Positions 1 through 5,647 of a stretch of DNA of 8,218 nt are shown one piece after another. This DNA is from Legionellales bacterium UBA2469 (GTDB lineage: Bacteria; Pseudomonadota; Gammaproteobacteria; Legionellales; Legionellaceae). Both the position numbers and the translations under genes were made by a program. The notes beneath the pieces are model-generated. The model was not told the origin of the DNA and made no database searches. It saw nothing but the letters and a program-made list of their open reading frames with translations. The DNA lies in NCBI GenBank assembly GCA_002342175.1, contig DDPL01000031.1:23496-31713 (forward strand), given 5' to 3'. Position 1 is the first letter of the stretch. Each line of letters begins with the position of its first letter.

Positions 1-326
1 GACAATGTAATTTAAATACTTGTCCAACGGGCGTTGCCACACAAAATCCTAGACTTGAACGAGGACTTGTTATTGATGAGAAGAAACATCGTGTCTATAA
101 TTTTCATAACAACACCATCAAAAGTTTTTGTGAAATTGTTGGTGCCATGGGATTGATAAATCCTAGTGAGATTCGTCCCGAACAATTAATTCGTCGAGTG
201 ACTGAGACCCGTTCAAAACGACTCAATGAAATCTATCATTTTATTGAGCCTGGCGCGCTTTTAGGTGAAGAAGTTCCAAATTTATTTAAGGATGCGTGGG
301 AAAAGGCGAATCCCGACAGATTTTAA
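1..326 (+). CDS. FMN-binding glutamate synthase family protein, C-terminal fragment
   Basis: The open frame enters from the left edge (codons from position 3) and stops at TAA 324-326, leaving about 107 residues. It begins with a C-x4-C stretch followed by P-T-G-V-A-T-Q. This matches the cysteine motif of the glutamate synthase FMN/Fe-S domain, where such cysteines ligate a 3Fe-4S cluster. After it come an R-V-Y-N-F-H segment, a G-A-M-G-L helix and a terminal I-x-P-x-x-L-x-R-R-V region. This tail is characteristic of the stand-alone FMN-binding glutamate synthase family (usually about 500 residues) rather than of the large GltB subunit, whose GXGXG domain would follow here. The family is related to enzymes making glutamate from glutamine and 2-oxoglutarate; the electron donor and true substrate of stand-alone members are often unclear. 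Family assignment is confident, exact function is not. Confidence 0.85.
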   Translation, partial: QCNLNTCPTGVATQNPRLERGLVIDEKKHRVYNFHNNTIKSFCEIVGAMGLINPSEIRPEQLIRRVTETRSKRLNEIYHFIEPGALLGEEVPNLFKDAWEKANPDRF

Positions 327-350
327 ATGATAAGAAAATAATGCTAAGAT
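322..350 (+). promoter_or_regulatory. Possible promoter for the N-formylglutamate amidohydrolase gene
   Basis: In the 55 bp gap between the glutamate synthase stop and the next ATG there is TTTAAA at 322-327 (4 of 6 to the -35 consensus). After a 17 bp spacer comes TAAGAT at 345-350, preceded by TG at 342-343, giving an extended -10. The predicted start of transcription is near 357, with a leader of about 25 nt. The region is AT-rich, so chance matches are likely. Confidence 0.3.
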
Positions 351-381
351 AATTTTTATAACCAAATCAAATTTTTTTACG

Positions 382-1068
382 ATGAAAAAAACGATTTTGC
401 TATTAAGTTGCGAACATGCGAGCCCATATATTCCTGATGATTTTCAGCATTTGGATATTCCTCAATCTAAAAATCCTTTTATAAAATATGATCCTTACGC
501 TGATGAGCTAACGAAAAATATTGCTCATCATTTAAATTGTGAATATTTTTTGAGTAATATCAGTCGCCAATTAATCGACCTTAATAAGCCTGCGCATTCG
601 AATCATTGTTTTTCATTACCACTTTCAAATGAACATCAAAAACATCTTTTGGAACAGTATTATCATCCTTATCACAATCGAATATTTCACACCATCCAAC
701 AACATATTAATCATAATCATCAAGTCATGCATGTTTCCGTTCATACGTTTAATCCTGAAGAAAATGGTATTGAACATAATGCTGCTATTGGATTATTGTA
801 TGACCCTAATCGACATGCAGAAAAAGAAGTCGTTCGAATTTGGAATGAACTCTTCATTAAACGCACCCCCTATCGCGTCCGATTAAATTACCCACGTTCG
901 GGAAAATCGGATAACTTAACCAGTTTATGTCGAAAAAAATGGCAAGAGAATGATTATCTTGGCATCGAATTAGAATGCAATGCATCCCTTTTAGGCGATG
1001 AGCAATTTTCTGTGGAGCTCTATAACAATATCAATGAAACCATATGCAACTTACTTGAAATGCTCTAA
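382..1068 (+). CDS. N-formylglutamate amidohydrolase family protein
   Basis: This 228-residue protein fits the FGase family (PF05013), metal-dependent hydrolases whose named activity releases formate from N-formyl-L-glutamate in histidine degradation. Matching features are the N-terminal L-L-S-C-E-H-A-S strand and loop (residues 7-14, with the E-H pair), D37, S-R-Q-L-I-D-L-N (61-68), V-S-V-H-T-F (118-123) where a metal-site histidine is expected, R-L-N-Y-P (167-171), and G-I-E-L-E-C-N (194-200) containing a conserved acidic residue. There is no signal peptide, so it should be cytosolic. No other histidine-utilisation gene is visible nearby, so the hutG name is withheld and the substrate could be another N-formyl or N-acyl amino acid. 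The start lacks a clear Shine-Dalgarno sequence (T-rich leader). Its stop overlaps that of fur on the other strand by 4 bp. Confidence 0.82.
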   Translation: MKKTILLLSCEHASPYIPDDFQHLDIPQSKNPFIKYDPYADELTKNIAHHLNCEYFLSNISRQLIDLNKPAHSNHCFSLPLSNEHQKHLLEQYYHPYHNRIFHTIQQHINHNHQVMHVSVHTFNPEENGIEHNAAIGLLYDPNRHAEKEVVRIWNELFIKRTPYRVRLNYPRSGKSDNLTSLCRKKWQENDYLGIELECNASLLGDEQFSVELYNNINETICNLLEML

Positions 1069-1487
1069 TGACATTTTGCACATAGTCCATATATGACAAG
1101 GGTGTGATCGGTCATTTTAAACTGTTTTTGTTTTGATATATTCTCTTGTTGTTTTTCAATGATATCATCTGCGAATTCTTCTATCTTACCGCAACGAATA
1201 CAAACCAAATGATCATGATGCTCCCCTGTTTGCAATTCAAACAGTGAAAACCCCTCTTCAAAATTTAATTTTTTTATAAGTCCACCCGATGCAAATTGAG
1301 TTAATATCCGATAAACCGTGGCTAACCCGATATCATTTTGAGTTTTTTTAATTGCATCATATATTGCCTCCGCACTAAAATGACGCAAATTCGACTGATC
1401 TAAAATTTTTAGTACTTTTAATCGCGGCAGTGTGACTTTTAAGCCCATCTTTTTTAACACACCGGGATATTCTTTTTCAGTTAACAT
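1065..1487 (-). CDS. fur: Ferric uptake regulator Fur
   Basis: This 140-residue protein matches E. coli Fur along its length. Fur is a dimeric Fe(II)-responsive repressor of iron-uptake genes. The N-terminal winged helix covers about residues 1-82, with L-K-V-T-L-P-R-L (16-23) and the recognition-helix segment G-L-A-T-V-Y-R (54-60). The dimerisation and metal domain follows with H-H-D-H (90-93), C96-x2-C99, and a second pair C136-x2-C139 one residue before the end. The four cysteines suggest a structural zinc site as in E. coli Fur, unlike the cysteine-poor Pseudomonas protein. The usual His-rich tail is absent. The ATG at 1487 has AGGGG at 1493-1497 upstream, a good ribosome-binding site. 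The gene is divergent from bamE, a pairing known in Pseudomonas (fur/omlA). Autoregulation is plausible, but no strong Fur box was found. Confidence 0.96.
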   Translation of the reverse strand: MLTEKEYPGVLKKMGLKVTLPRLKVLKILDQSNLRHFSAEAIYDAIKKTQNDIGLATVYRILTQFASGGLIKKLNFEEGFSLFELQTGEHHDHLVCIRCGKIEEFADDIIEKQQENISKQKQFKMTDHTLVIYGLCAKCH

Positions 1488-1519
1488 AGCCGCCCCTTTC
1501 AGACAAGACTCGAAAAATT

Positions 1520-1528
1520 TTCATAACA
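1520..1528 (-). promoter_or_regulatory. Candidate extended -10 element for fur
   Basis: On the minus strand this stretch reads TGT-TATGAA, an extended -10 form. Transcription would begin near 1513, leaving a leader of about 25 nt before the fur ATG at 1487. No good -35 is visible 16-18 bp upstream. Two further minus-strand copies of the motif lie farther out (1549-1557 as TGT-TATGAA and 1560-1568 as TGT-TATGAT), so fur may have several start sites. Confidence 0.35.
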
Positions 1529-1569
1529 TGATATGATGACGACATCGTTTCATAACATAATCATAACAT
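1521..1569. repeat. Three direct copies of TCATAACAT between fur and bamE
   Basis: The nonamer TCATAACAT occurs at 1521-1529, 1550-1558 and 1561-1569. The first two share an 11 bp core beginning TTTCATAACAT (1519-1529 and 1548-1558). The third runs into the bamE start codon at 1568. The first copy is also the left arm of an imperfect palindrome, TCATA-6 nt-TATGA (1521-1536). On the minus strand every copy contains TGTTATGA, which is why each resembles an extended -10. The copies may be promoter elements, operator sites, or both. Confidence 0.6.
1529..1537 (+). promoter_or_regulatory. Candidate extended -10 element for bamE
   Basis: The sequence TGA-TATGAT matches the extended -10 consensus TGn-TATAAT at 8 of 9 fixed and free positions taken together. 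Transcription would begin near 1544, giving a leader of about 24 nt before the bamE ATG. No -35 match is evident near 1509-1514 (CTCGAA), as is common for extended -10 promoters. It overlaps the candidate fur element on the other strand, so the two promoters would be back to back. Confidence 0.4.
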
Positions 1570-1879
1570 GAGTATTTTTAAAGCAACATTATTTATCGCA
1601 GCTCTTGGTTTATCAAGTTGCCACTATTTATCATTTGCTCGCATCACCACCCAACAAGGTAATGTCATTACTGAAAAACAAATGCGCCAATTAAAAGTGG
1701 GCATGAGCAAAACTGACGCAGCTATTGCCTTAGGCAATAGCCTTATTACACCTACCTTTCAAAAAGATCGATGGGATTATGCCTACACCGTCCAAAAAGG
1801 CGAAGGAACTATCACGAAAAAATTTATTGTGCTTCACTTCAAACAAAATCGCCTTGCACAAATCGAACAAAACAACTAA
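1568..1879 (+). CDS. bamE: Outer membrane assembly lipoprotein BamE (SmpA/OmlA family)
   Basis: This 103-residue protein has a lipoprotein signal peptide, with one Lys, a hydrophobic core, and lipobox L-S-S-C at residues 15-18, making Cys18 the lipidated N-terminus. BamE is a small outer-membrane lipoprotein of the BAM complex that supports insertion of beta-barrel proteins. Family marks in the mature part are T-Q-Q-G-N (28-32), L-K-V-G-M (42-46), A-L-G-N-S-L (54-59), and R-W-D-Y-A-Y (68-73). The length fits the family. Context agrees: divergent from fur, convergent with ratB, the same arrangement as in Pseudomonas, and bamE/ratB convergence also occurs in E. coli. The ATG has no recognisable Shine-Dalgarno sequence; no other in-frame start would keep the signal peptide. 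The stop overlaps that of ratB by 4 bp. Confidence 0.92.
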   Translation: MSIFKATLFIAALGLSSCHYLSFARITTQQGNVITEKQMRQLKVGMSKTDAAIALGNSLITPTFQKDRWDYAYTVQKGEGTITKKFIVLHFKQNRLAQIEQNN

Positions 1880-2145
1880 CGTTTTTTCTTGATCACCCTT
1901 AAGCGTCTTGCCTCTTTAGGATCAATTTGTAAAGGGGCATAGATTTCAATTCGTTCTCCAGCTTGCACAACGTGAGAAGCATCAACCAGCTTACCATAAA
2001 TACCAACGGGGCGCTCACGTAATTCCACGTGACTCAATCCATGAACCACATCAGAGATCGTTAATCCCTCTTGCCATTCCACCCTTTGAAGCTGCAAAGG
2101 TCCATGGGCTTGTAATTGGAAAAAAATCTCAACAAATTTCTTCAT
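1876..2145 (-). CDS. ratB: RnfH/RatB family ubiquitin-like protein
   Basis: This 89-residue protein belongs to the RnfH family (PF03658, formerly UPF0125), with a predicted beta-grasp fold; the E. coli member is RatB (YfjF). Diagnostic stretches are V-E-W-Q-E-G-L-T-I (22-30), V-G-I-Y-G-K (47-52), V-V-Q-A-G-E-R-I-E-I-Y-A-P-L (58-71) and the end D-P-K-E-A-R-R-L-R (75-83) with a basic tail. Its biochemical role is not established: it pairs with ratA in many proteobacteria, and other members sit in rnf operons. The ATG lies 17 bp inside the 3' end of ratA in another frame and has no clear Shine-Dalgarno sequence, so translation is probably coupled to ratA. It is the last gene of the leftward operon. 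Confidence 0.9.
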   Translation of the reverse strand: MKKFVEIFFQLQAHGPLQLQRVEWQEGLTISDVVHGLSHVELRERPVGIYGKLVDASHVVQAGERIEIYAPLQIDPKEARRLRVIKKKR

Positions 2146-2566
2146 GATAAGTCATCGCTCGTTCACAAAAAGAGTCCACCATCTTATCTGCGATTTGTTC
2201 AAAGATAGGACCTAAAAACATTGAAAACATTTTATTCGCAAATTCAAATTCCAAATCAAATGATATCTGACATCCCTCAGGAACTTCATCAAAACGCCAA
2301 AAACCCTCGAGGTGCTTAAATGGACCATCAATAAGACGAATTTCAATCATTTTATTGGTTTGCAAGCGATTTCGGGTGGTAAATGATTTGGTTACACCAC
2401 CTGCAAAAATTTCCAATGTGGCTTGTACTTCAGCTTCATCGCGGTGATGAACAATACCCTTCGATATATAAGGTAAGAACTCATGATATTTTTCAATATC
2501 ATTGACCAAATTAAACATCTTCTCAGTCGTGAATGGGACGATACGCGATCGCTTCACAAGTGTCAT
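2129..2566 (-). CDS. ratA: RatA, START-like/coenzyme Q-binding (COQ10) family protein
   Basis: This 145-residue protein aligns throughout with E. coli RatA, a SRPBCC/START-fold protein. RatA was reported to bind 50S subunits and block 70S association; mitochondrial relatives (Coq10) bind ubiquinone, so the physiological role is debated. Matching segments are M-F-N-L-V-N-D-I-E-K-Y (17-27), F-L-P (30-32), K-S-F-T-T-R-N (60-66), L-I-D-G-P-F-K-H-L (78-86), and F-D-L-E-F-E-F-A-N-K (103-112). The ATG at 2566 is chosen over an in-frame ATG at 2602 because GGAGG lies 4 nt upstream, the resulting length equals the family length, and the extra 12 residues do not resemble the family. The start overlaps the esterase stop as ATGA; the end overlaps ratB by 17 bp. 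Confidence 0.93.
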   Translation of the reverse strand: MTLVKRSRIVPFTTEKMFNLVNDIEKYHEFLPYISKGIVHHRDEAEVQATLEIFAGGVTKSFTTRNRLQTNKMIEIRLIDGPFKHLEGFWRFDEVPEGCQISFDLEFEFANKMFSMFLGPIFEQIADKMVDSFCERAMTYHEEIC

Positions 2567-3216
2567 AAAACCTCCGCTGATGAAATTTGTTGTGCAAGCC
2601 ATTGAGATAAATCAATGATTTCTTTTGCACACACTGAATGCCCCATATTATAGTCTATTTTATAGATAGCATTAAACCCCTGCCCGAGCAAATAAGATTC
2701 ACTTTTAGCAGTCCAAGCTGGCAATACAATCTCATCTTGTCGTCCAACCCCCATAAATATAGGCAGTTTCTTTCGTTGACAAATATTCAAATTTTCAACA
2801 CATGGTAGGTATCCGGATAAAGCTACAATACCTCCAATATCTTGATGATAAGATAATCCCGCAAATAAAGAAATTGCAGCGCCTTGAGAAAAACCGGCAA
2901 CGAAAATTTGATGGGACAATATGCCTTGGATCAATTGAGCTTCTATCACCTCGTGTACTGATTGCGTCGAAGCCATAATGCCTATTAAATCTTGTCTATC
3001 CGTTAAATTATCACCAATAATGTCATACCAAGCAGGCATCATATATCCTTGATTAATGGTCACAGGACGCATTGGCGCTGCCAAGTGTATGTGTCGAATG
3101 GGATGGGTTATCGACAAAGCTTGTGAGAGTCCAGCCATGTCATCGGGATTACTTCCCAGACCATGCAACCATATCACCACTGCTTGTGCTTTCTCCAAAG
3201 GTTCTTTAATATACAT
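2563..3216 (-). CDS. Alpha/beta-hydrolase carboxylesterase (phospholipase/carboxylesterase family)
   Basis: This 217-residue protein fits PF02230, cytosolic esterases related to acyl-protein thioesterases and Pseudomonas EstB. Visible are the oxyanion-region L-H-G-L-G-S-N (17-23), L-A-A-P-M-R-P (45-51), P-A-W-Y-D (61-65), nucleophile elbow G-F-S-Q-G (108-112, Ser110), L-S-G-Y-L-P (133-138), and G-R-Q-D (158-161, Asp161) with M-G-H-S-V (191-195, His193) completing the triad. The natural substrate cannot be read from the sequence; short acyl esters or thioesters are likely. The frame extends to an ATG at 3279, but the start at 3216 has a GAGAA ribosome-binding site 4-5 nt upstream, gives the family length, and leaves 25 bp to the divergent lptM start. 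It ends in an ATGA overlap with ratA, so it is the first gene of an esterase-ratA-ratB operon. Confidence 0.9.
   Translation of the reverse strand: MYIKEPLEKAQAVVIWLHGLGSNPDDMAGLSQALSITHPIRHIHLAAPMRPVTINQGYMMPAWYDIIGDNLTDRQDLIGIMASTQSVHEVIEAQLIQGILSHQIFVAGFSQGAAISLFAGLSYHQDIGGIVALSGYLPCVENLNICQRKKLPIFMGVGRQDEIVLPAWTAKSESYLLGQGFNAIYKIDYNMGHSVCAKEIIDLSQWLAQQISSAEVL
2571..2575 (-). promoter_or_regulatory. Ribosome-binding site of ratA
   Basis: On the minus strand GGAGG lies 4 nt before the ATG at 2566, inside the end of the esterase gene. It decides the ratA start against the in-frame ATG at 2602, which has no such sequence. Confidence 0.75.
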
Positions 3217-3241
3217 ATCATTCTCATTAATAAATTTAAAC

Positions 3242-3355
3242 ATGGTTTTCAAATACATCATTCCCATTCTTGGGCTCATTCTTTGCTGTTCTGGATGCGG
3301 CCTTAAAGGCTCCTTATACTTACCCGAACAAAAGGCATCATGGTCAAAACATTAA
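3242..3355 (+). CDS. lptM: LptM-like (YifL) small lipoprotein
   Basis: This 37-residue ORF has a hydrophobic signal segment (residues 5-14) followed by C-C-S-G-C-G-L-K-G-S-L-Y-L-P. That closely matches the signature of E. coli LptM/YifL (T-G-C-G-L-K-G-P-L-Y-F-P). LptM is an outer-membrane lipoprotein reported to bind the LptDE lipopolysaccharide translocon and help its oxidative maturation. The gene sits directly before dapF, as in E. coli and many relatives, and overlaps it by 16 bp. Two oddities stand out. The residues before lipidated Cys19 are C-C-S-G, lacking the usual Leu at -3. The mature part is only about 19 residues, against roughly 48 in E. coli. The frame is open upstream to 3056, but that extension overlaps the esterase gene antisense and would bury the signal peptide. 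No clear Shine-Dalgarno sequence precedes 3242. Confidence 0.85.
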   Translation: MVFKYIIPILGLILCCSGCGLKGSLYLPEQKASWSKH

Positions 3356-4191
3356 ATTTTAGCAAAATGCAGGCGCTCGGCAATGACTTTATGGTTATTG
3401 ATACGTTTAAGCAAACATTTATACCTAACAAAAAAATGATTCAACAATGGAGTGATCGTCATTTTGGGATTGGATTTGATCAAATGCTTGTCATATCTTC
3501 TCCTAAAGATAGCAGCTACGATTACCACTATCAAATATTTAATGCCGATGGACAAGAAGTCGGACAATGTGGTAACGGAGCTCGTTGTGCAGCACAATAT
3601 ATTCATCGTTATCTTCATCCCCAAAAATCTCATTTCCATCTTCGAACTCACACAACCGATATTCAATTAGAGCTTTTAGATGGCCAAGTTAAAATAACAC
3701 TACCCTGTCCTCATCATGAACCAGCTCAAATTCCATTTGATACAGACAACATTCAAACCCAATATCCACTTCAATTAAACCATAGCAAAACCATAAATAT
3801 TCATGTGATAAATGTTGGAAACCCGCACGCCATTATGGTTGTCGATAATATTCATACCATCGATATTCACAAAATCGGGCCACAAGTCGAAAATCACCCT
3901 CGTTTTCCAGAAAAATGCAATGTCAATTTTATGCAAATCATCAACCATCAAGAAATTGCCTTACGTGTATGGGAACGTGGTTGTGGAGAAACACTGGCCT
4001 GTGGCAGTGGCGCTCTCGCAACAGCTGCTGCTGCTCGGTTATACCATCAGATGGCTTCCAATATAACGATTCATCAAGAAGGTGGCCAGTTAAATGTTTA
4101 TTGGCCTAAGCTTGATGGCCCAATCTATCAAATAGGACCTGCGCAAGAGGTCTATCGAGGACAATTAGATGTATATTTAGAAGATGTTTAA
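3340..4191 (+). CDS. dapF: Diaminopimelate epimerase
   Basis: DapF converts LL- to meso-2,6-diaminopimelate, which feeds lysine synthesis and peptidoglycan. It is a cofactor-independent, two-base cytosolic enzyme. The 283 residues form the expected two similar halves, each giving one catalytic cysteine: Q-C-G-N-G-A-R-C (76-83, Cys77) and G-E-T-L-A-C-G-S-G-A (216-225, Cys221). Other marks are K-M-Q-A-L-G-N-D-F (9-17), G-F-D-Q (45-48), F-N-A-D-G (67-71), G-N-P-H-A (160-164), N-V-N-F (194-197) and V-W-E-R-G (210-214). The length is close to the 274 residues of E. coli DapF. The start is supported by AAAGG at 3331-3335 and by the N-terminal motif. It overlaps lptM by 16 bp and is followed 72 bp later by trkA. 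Confidence 0.97.
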   Translation: MVKTLNFSKMQALGNDFMVIDTFKQTFIPNKKMIQQWSDRHFGIGFDQMLVISSPKDSSYDYHYQIFNADGQEVGQCGNGARCAAQYIHRYLHPQKSHFHLRTHTTDIQLELLDGQVKITLPCPHHEPAQIPFDTDNIQTQYPLQLNHSKTINIHVINVGNPHAIMVVDNIHTIDIHKIGPQVENHPRFPEKCNVNFMQIINHQEIALRVWERGCGETLACGSGALATAAAARLYHQMASNITIHQEGGQLNVYWPKLDGPIYQIGPAQEVYRGQLDVYLEDV

Positions 4192-4199
4192 AAAACATC
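4183..4199 (+). repeat. Short inverted repeat at the dapF stop
   Basis: GATGTTT (4183-4189) and AAACATC (4193-4199) form a perfect 7 bp inverted repeat around an AAA loop that contains part of the dapF stop codon. It could fold weakly in RNA. No T-tract follows directly (the next T-rich stretch is 4207-4216), so calling it a terminator is not justified. It may attenuate readthrough into trkA or stabilise the 3' end. The rest of the 72 bp gap to trkA is AT-rich, with TAAAAT at 4216-4221 as a weak -10 match lacking a partner -35. Confidence 0.3.
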
Positions 4200-4263
4200 C
4201 ATCTATTGCTTTCTTTAAAATAGTCATTCAAAATCAAAGATTACTCATTTGACCATATAAGTT

Positions 4264-5631
4264 ATGTATATCGTAATTTTAGGTGCTGGTGAAGTTGGTA
4301 GTTCTATAGCAACAAACTTAGTTTCTGAAAATAATGACATTACCATCGTTGATATCAATCCACATAAATTAGAGAAACTACAAGCACGATTGGATATCCA
4401 AACCGTTTGTGGCGGCGCATCTTATCCTGATGTTTTACAAAATGCAGGCATCCAAGAAGCAGACATGTTAATTGCCGTCACCAATAGTGATGAAATCAAT
4501 ATGACTGCTTGCCAAATTGCGTATACTCTTTTTAAAACACCCATTAAAGTAGCACGCATTCGTTCATCGCATTACACATCTCCGCAATTATTTTCAAATC
4601 ATCATATCCCTGTAGATGTGCGCATCAATCCTGAATACCTAGTCACCAACCGTCTGATTCGCCTCATTGATTTTCCTGGCGCTGAAGATATTTTGGATTT
4701 TAAGAATGGCGCAGTGTTATTAGCGAGCATTAAATTTCATGCGCAACACCCCTTAGTGGACTCGACCATAGATAATATCAAAGGTCAAATTGAGGATTTA
4801 AATGCATTTGCAGTTTTGTTATATCGACAAAAAACCGTACACCCTATTACCGAAGATTTTATCATTAAAGCAAATGATCAAATTTATTTCCTAAGCCACC
4901 CACAGGTCCTTCAACAGATCTTCACACGCATCCATTCAAACCATGAACCTAACCATCGAATCATTATTGGTGGTGGGGGACATATTGGTGGAAAACTAGC
5001 ACGCCATTTAGAATCACGTTATCAAGTCAAAATCATTGAAAGGAATATGGAACAAGCAAAAACACTTGCAAATACACTCAAACATACGTTTGTTTTAGAA
5101 GGTGATATTGCTGACAGTGAGCTTTTGATTGAAGAAAACATCCAAGAAACCGATGTTTTTTGTGCGGTAACCAATGAAGACGAAGCCAATATCATGTCTT
5201 GTTTACAAGCCAAATATTTAGGGGTCAAACAGACCATTGCCCTTATCAATCGGAAAACTTTTGTACCACTCATTGAGGATAGTCCGATTGATCACGCTAT
5301 CTCACCAGAACTCATTACTGTTGGAAATATTCTAACCAAAGTCAGAAAAGGTCACATGCTTCAAGTTCATCGCATTAAAAATACCCCTTCAGAAATCATC
5401 GAATTGGTATTGGTGAATAAAGAAGAACATGCCAATTTAATTGGCAAACGCTTAGGGGAACTACAACTGCCCATCTCATGTCATATTGTGGGCATTATTC
5501 GTCAAAACAAGCTTATTTATCCCCAACCCAAAACGCAATTTTTAAAAAATGATCATGTGATTATACTCATCATCAATCAAAATCATCTTGAGATTTTAGA
5601 AGAGTTATTACAACATCCCATAACCCGTTAA
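4264..5631 (+). CDS. trkA: Trk system potassium uptake regulatory protein TrkA
   Basis: TrkA is the cytosolic nucleotide-binding ring that gates the TrkH/TrkG potassium channel-like transporter. The 455 residues show the duplicated RCK plan. The first Rossmann domain has G-A-G-E-V-G (7-12) and acidic D30 at the end of beta-2, and is followed by an RCK_C domain of roughly residues 140-220. The second Rossmann domain starts at I-I-I-G-G-G-G-H-I-G-G (233-243) with acidic E259, followed by a second RCK_C domain (about 370-445). Both halves carry the A-V-T-N-x-D-E motif (71-77 and 301-307). The length matches E. coli TrkA (458). The first ATG gives M-Y-I-V-I-L-G-A-G, the family start, although no clear Shine-Dalgarno sequence precedes it. 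trkH follows after 16 bp, so the two are almost certainly co-transcribed. Confidence 0.96.
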   Translation: MYIVILGAGEVGSSIATNLVSENNDITIVDINPHKLEKLQARLDIQTVCGGASYPDVLQNAGIQEADMLIAVTNSDEINMTACQIAYTLFKTPIKVARIRSSHYTSPQLFSNHHIPVDVRINPEYLVTNRLIRLIDFPGAEDILDFKNGAVLLASIKFHAQHPLVDSTIDNIKGQIEDLNAFAVLLYRQKTVHPITEDFIIKANDQIYFLSHPQVLQQIFTRIHSNHEPNHRIIIGGGGHIGGKLARHLESRYQVKIIERNMEQAKTLANTLKHTFVLEGDIADSELLIEENIQETDVFCAVTNEDEANIMSCLQAKYLGVKQTIALINRKTFVPLIEDSPIDHAISPELITVGNILTKVRKGHMLQVHRIKNTPSEIIELVLVNKEEHANLIGKRLGELQLPISCHIVGIIRQNKLIYPQPKTQFLKNDHVIILIINQNHLEILEELLQHPITR

Positions 5632-5647
5632 GAGAAGACCTAAACAT

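Noticed and set aside
1550..1568. Classical Fur box overlapping the bamE start
   Set aside because: Only about 10 of 19 positions match the consensus, which is not convincing in AT-rich DNA.
2567..2602. Twelve extra N-terminal residues for RatA
   Set aside because: GGAGG precedes the internal ATG at 2566 and the family alignment begins there.
3056..3241. Upstream in-frame extension of the lptM frame (99 residues in total)
   Set aside because: It lies antisense to the esterase N-terminus, would bury the lipoprotein signal in mid-protein, and the L-K-G signature fits a start at 3242.
3217..3279. Longer esterase N-terminus from ATG 3279 or 3243
   Set aside because: Neither has a ribosome-binding site; the ATG at 3216 has GAGAA upstream and gives the normal family length.
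4183..4221. Terminator after dapF
   Set aside because: The 7 bp inverted repeat is AT-rich and not followed by a U-tract, so it was kept only as a repeat.
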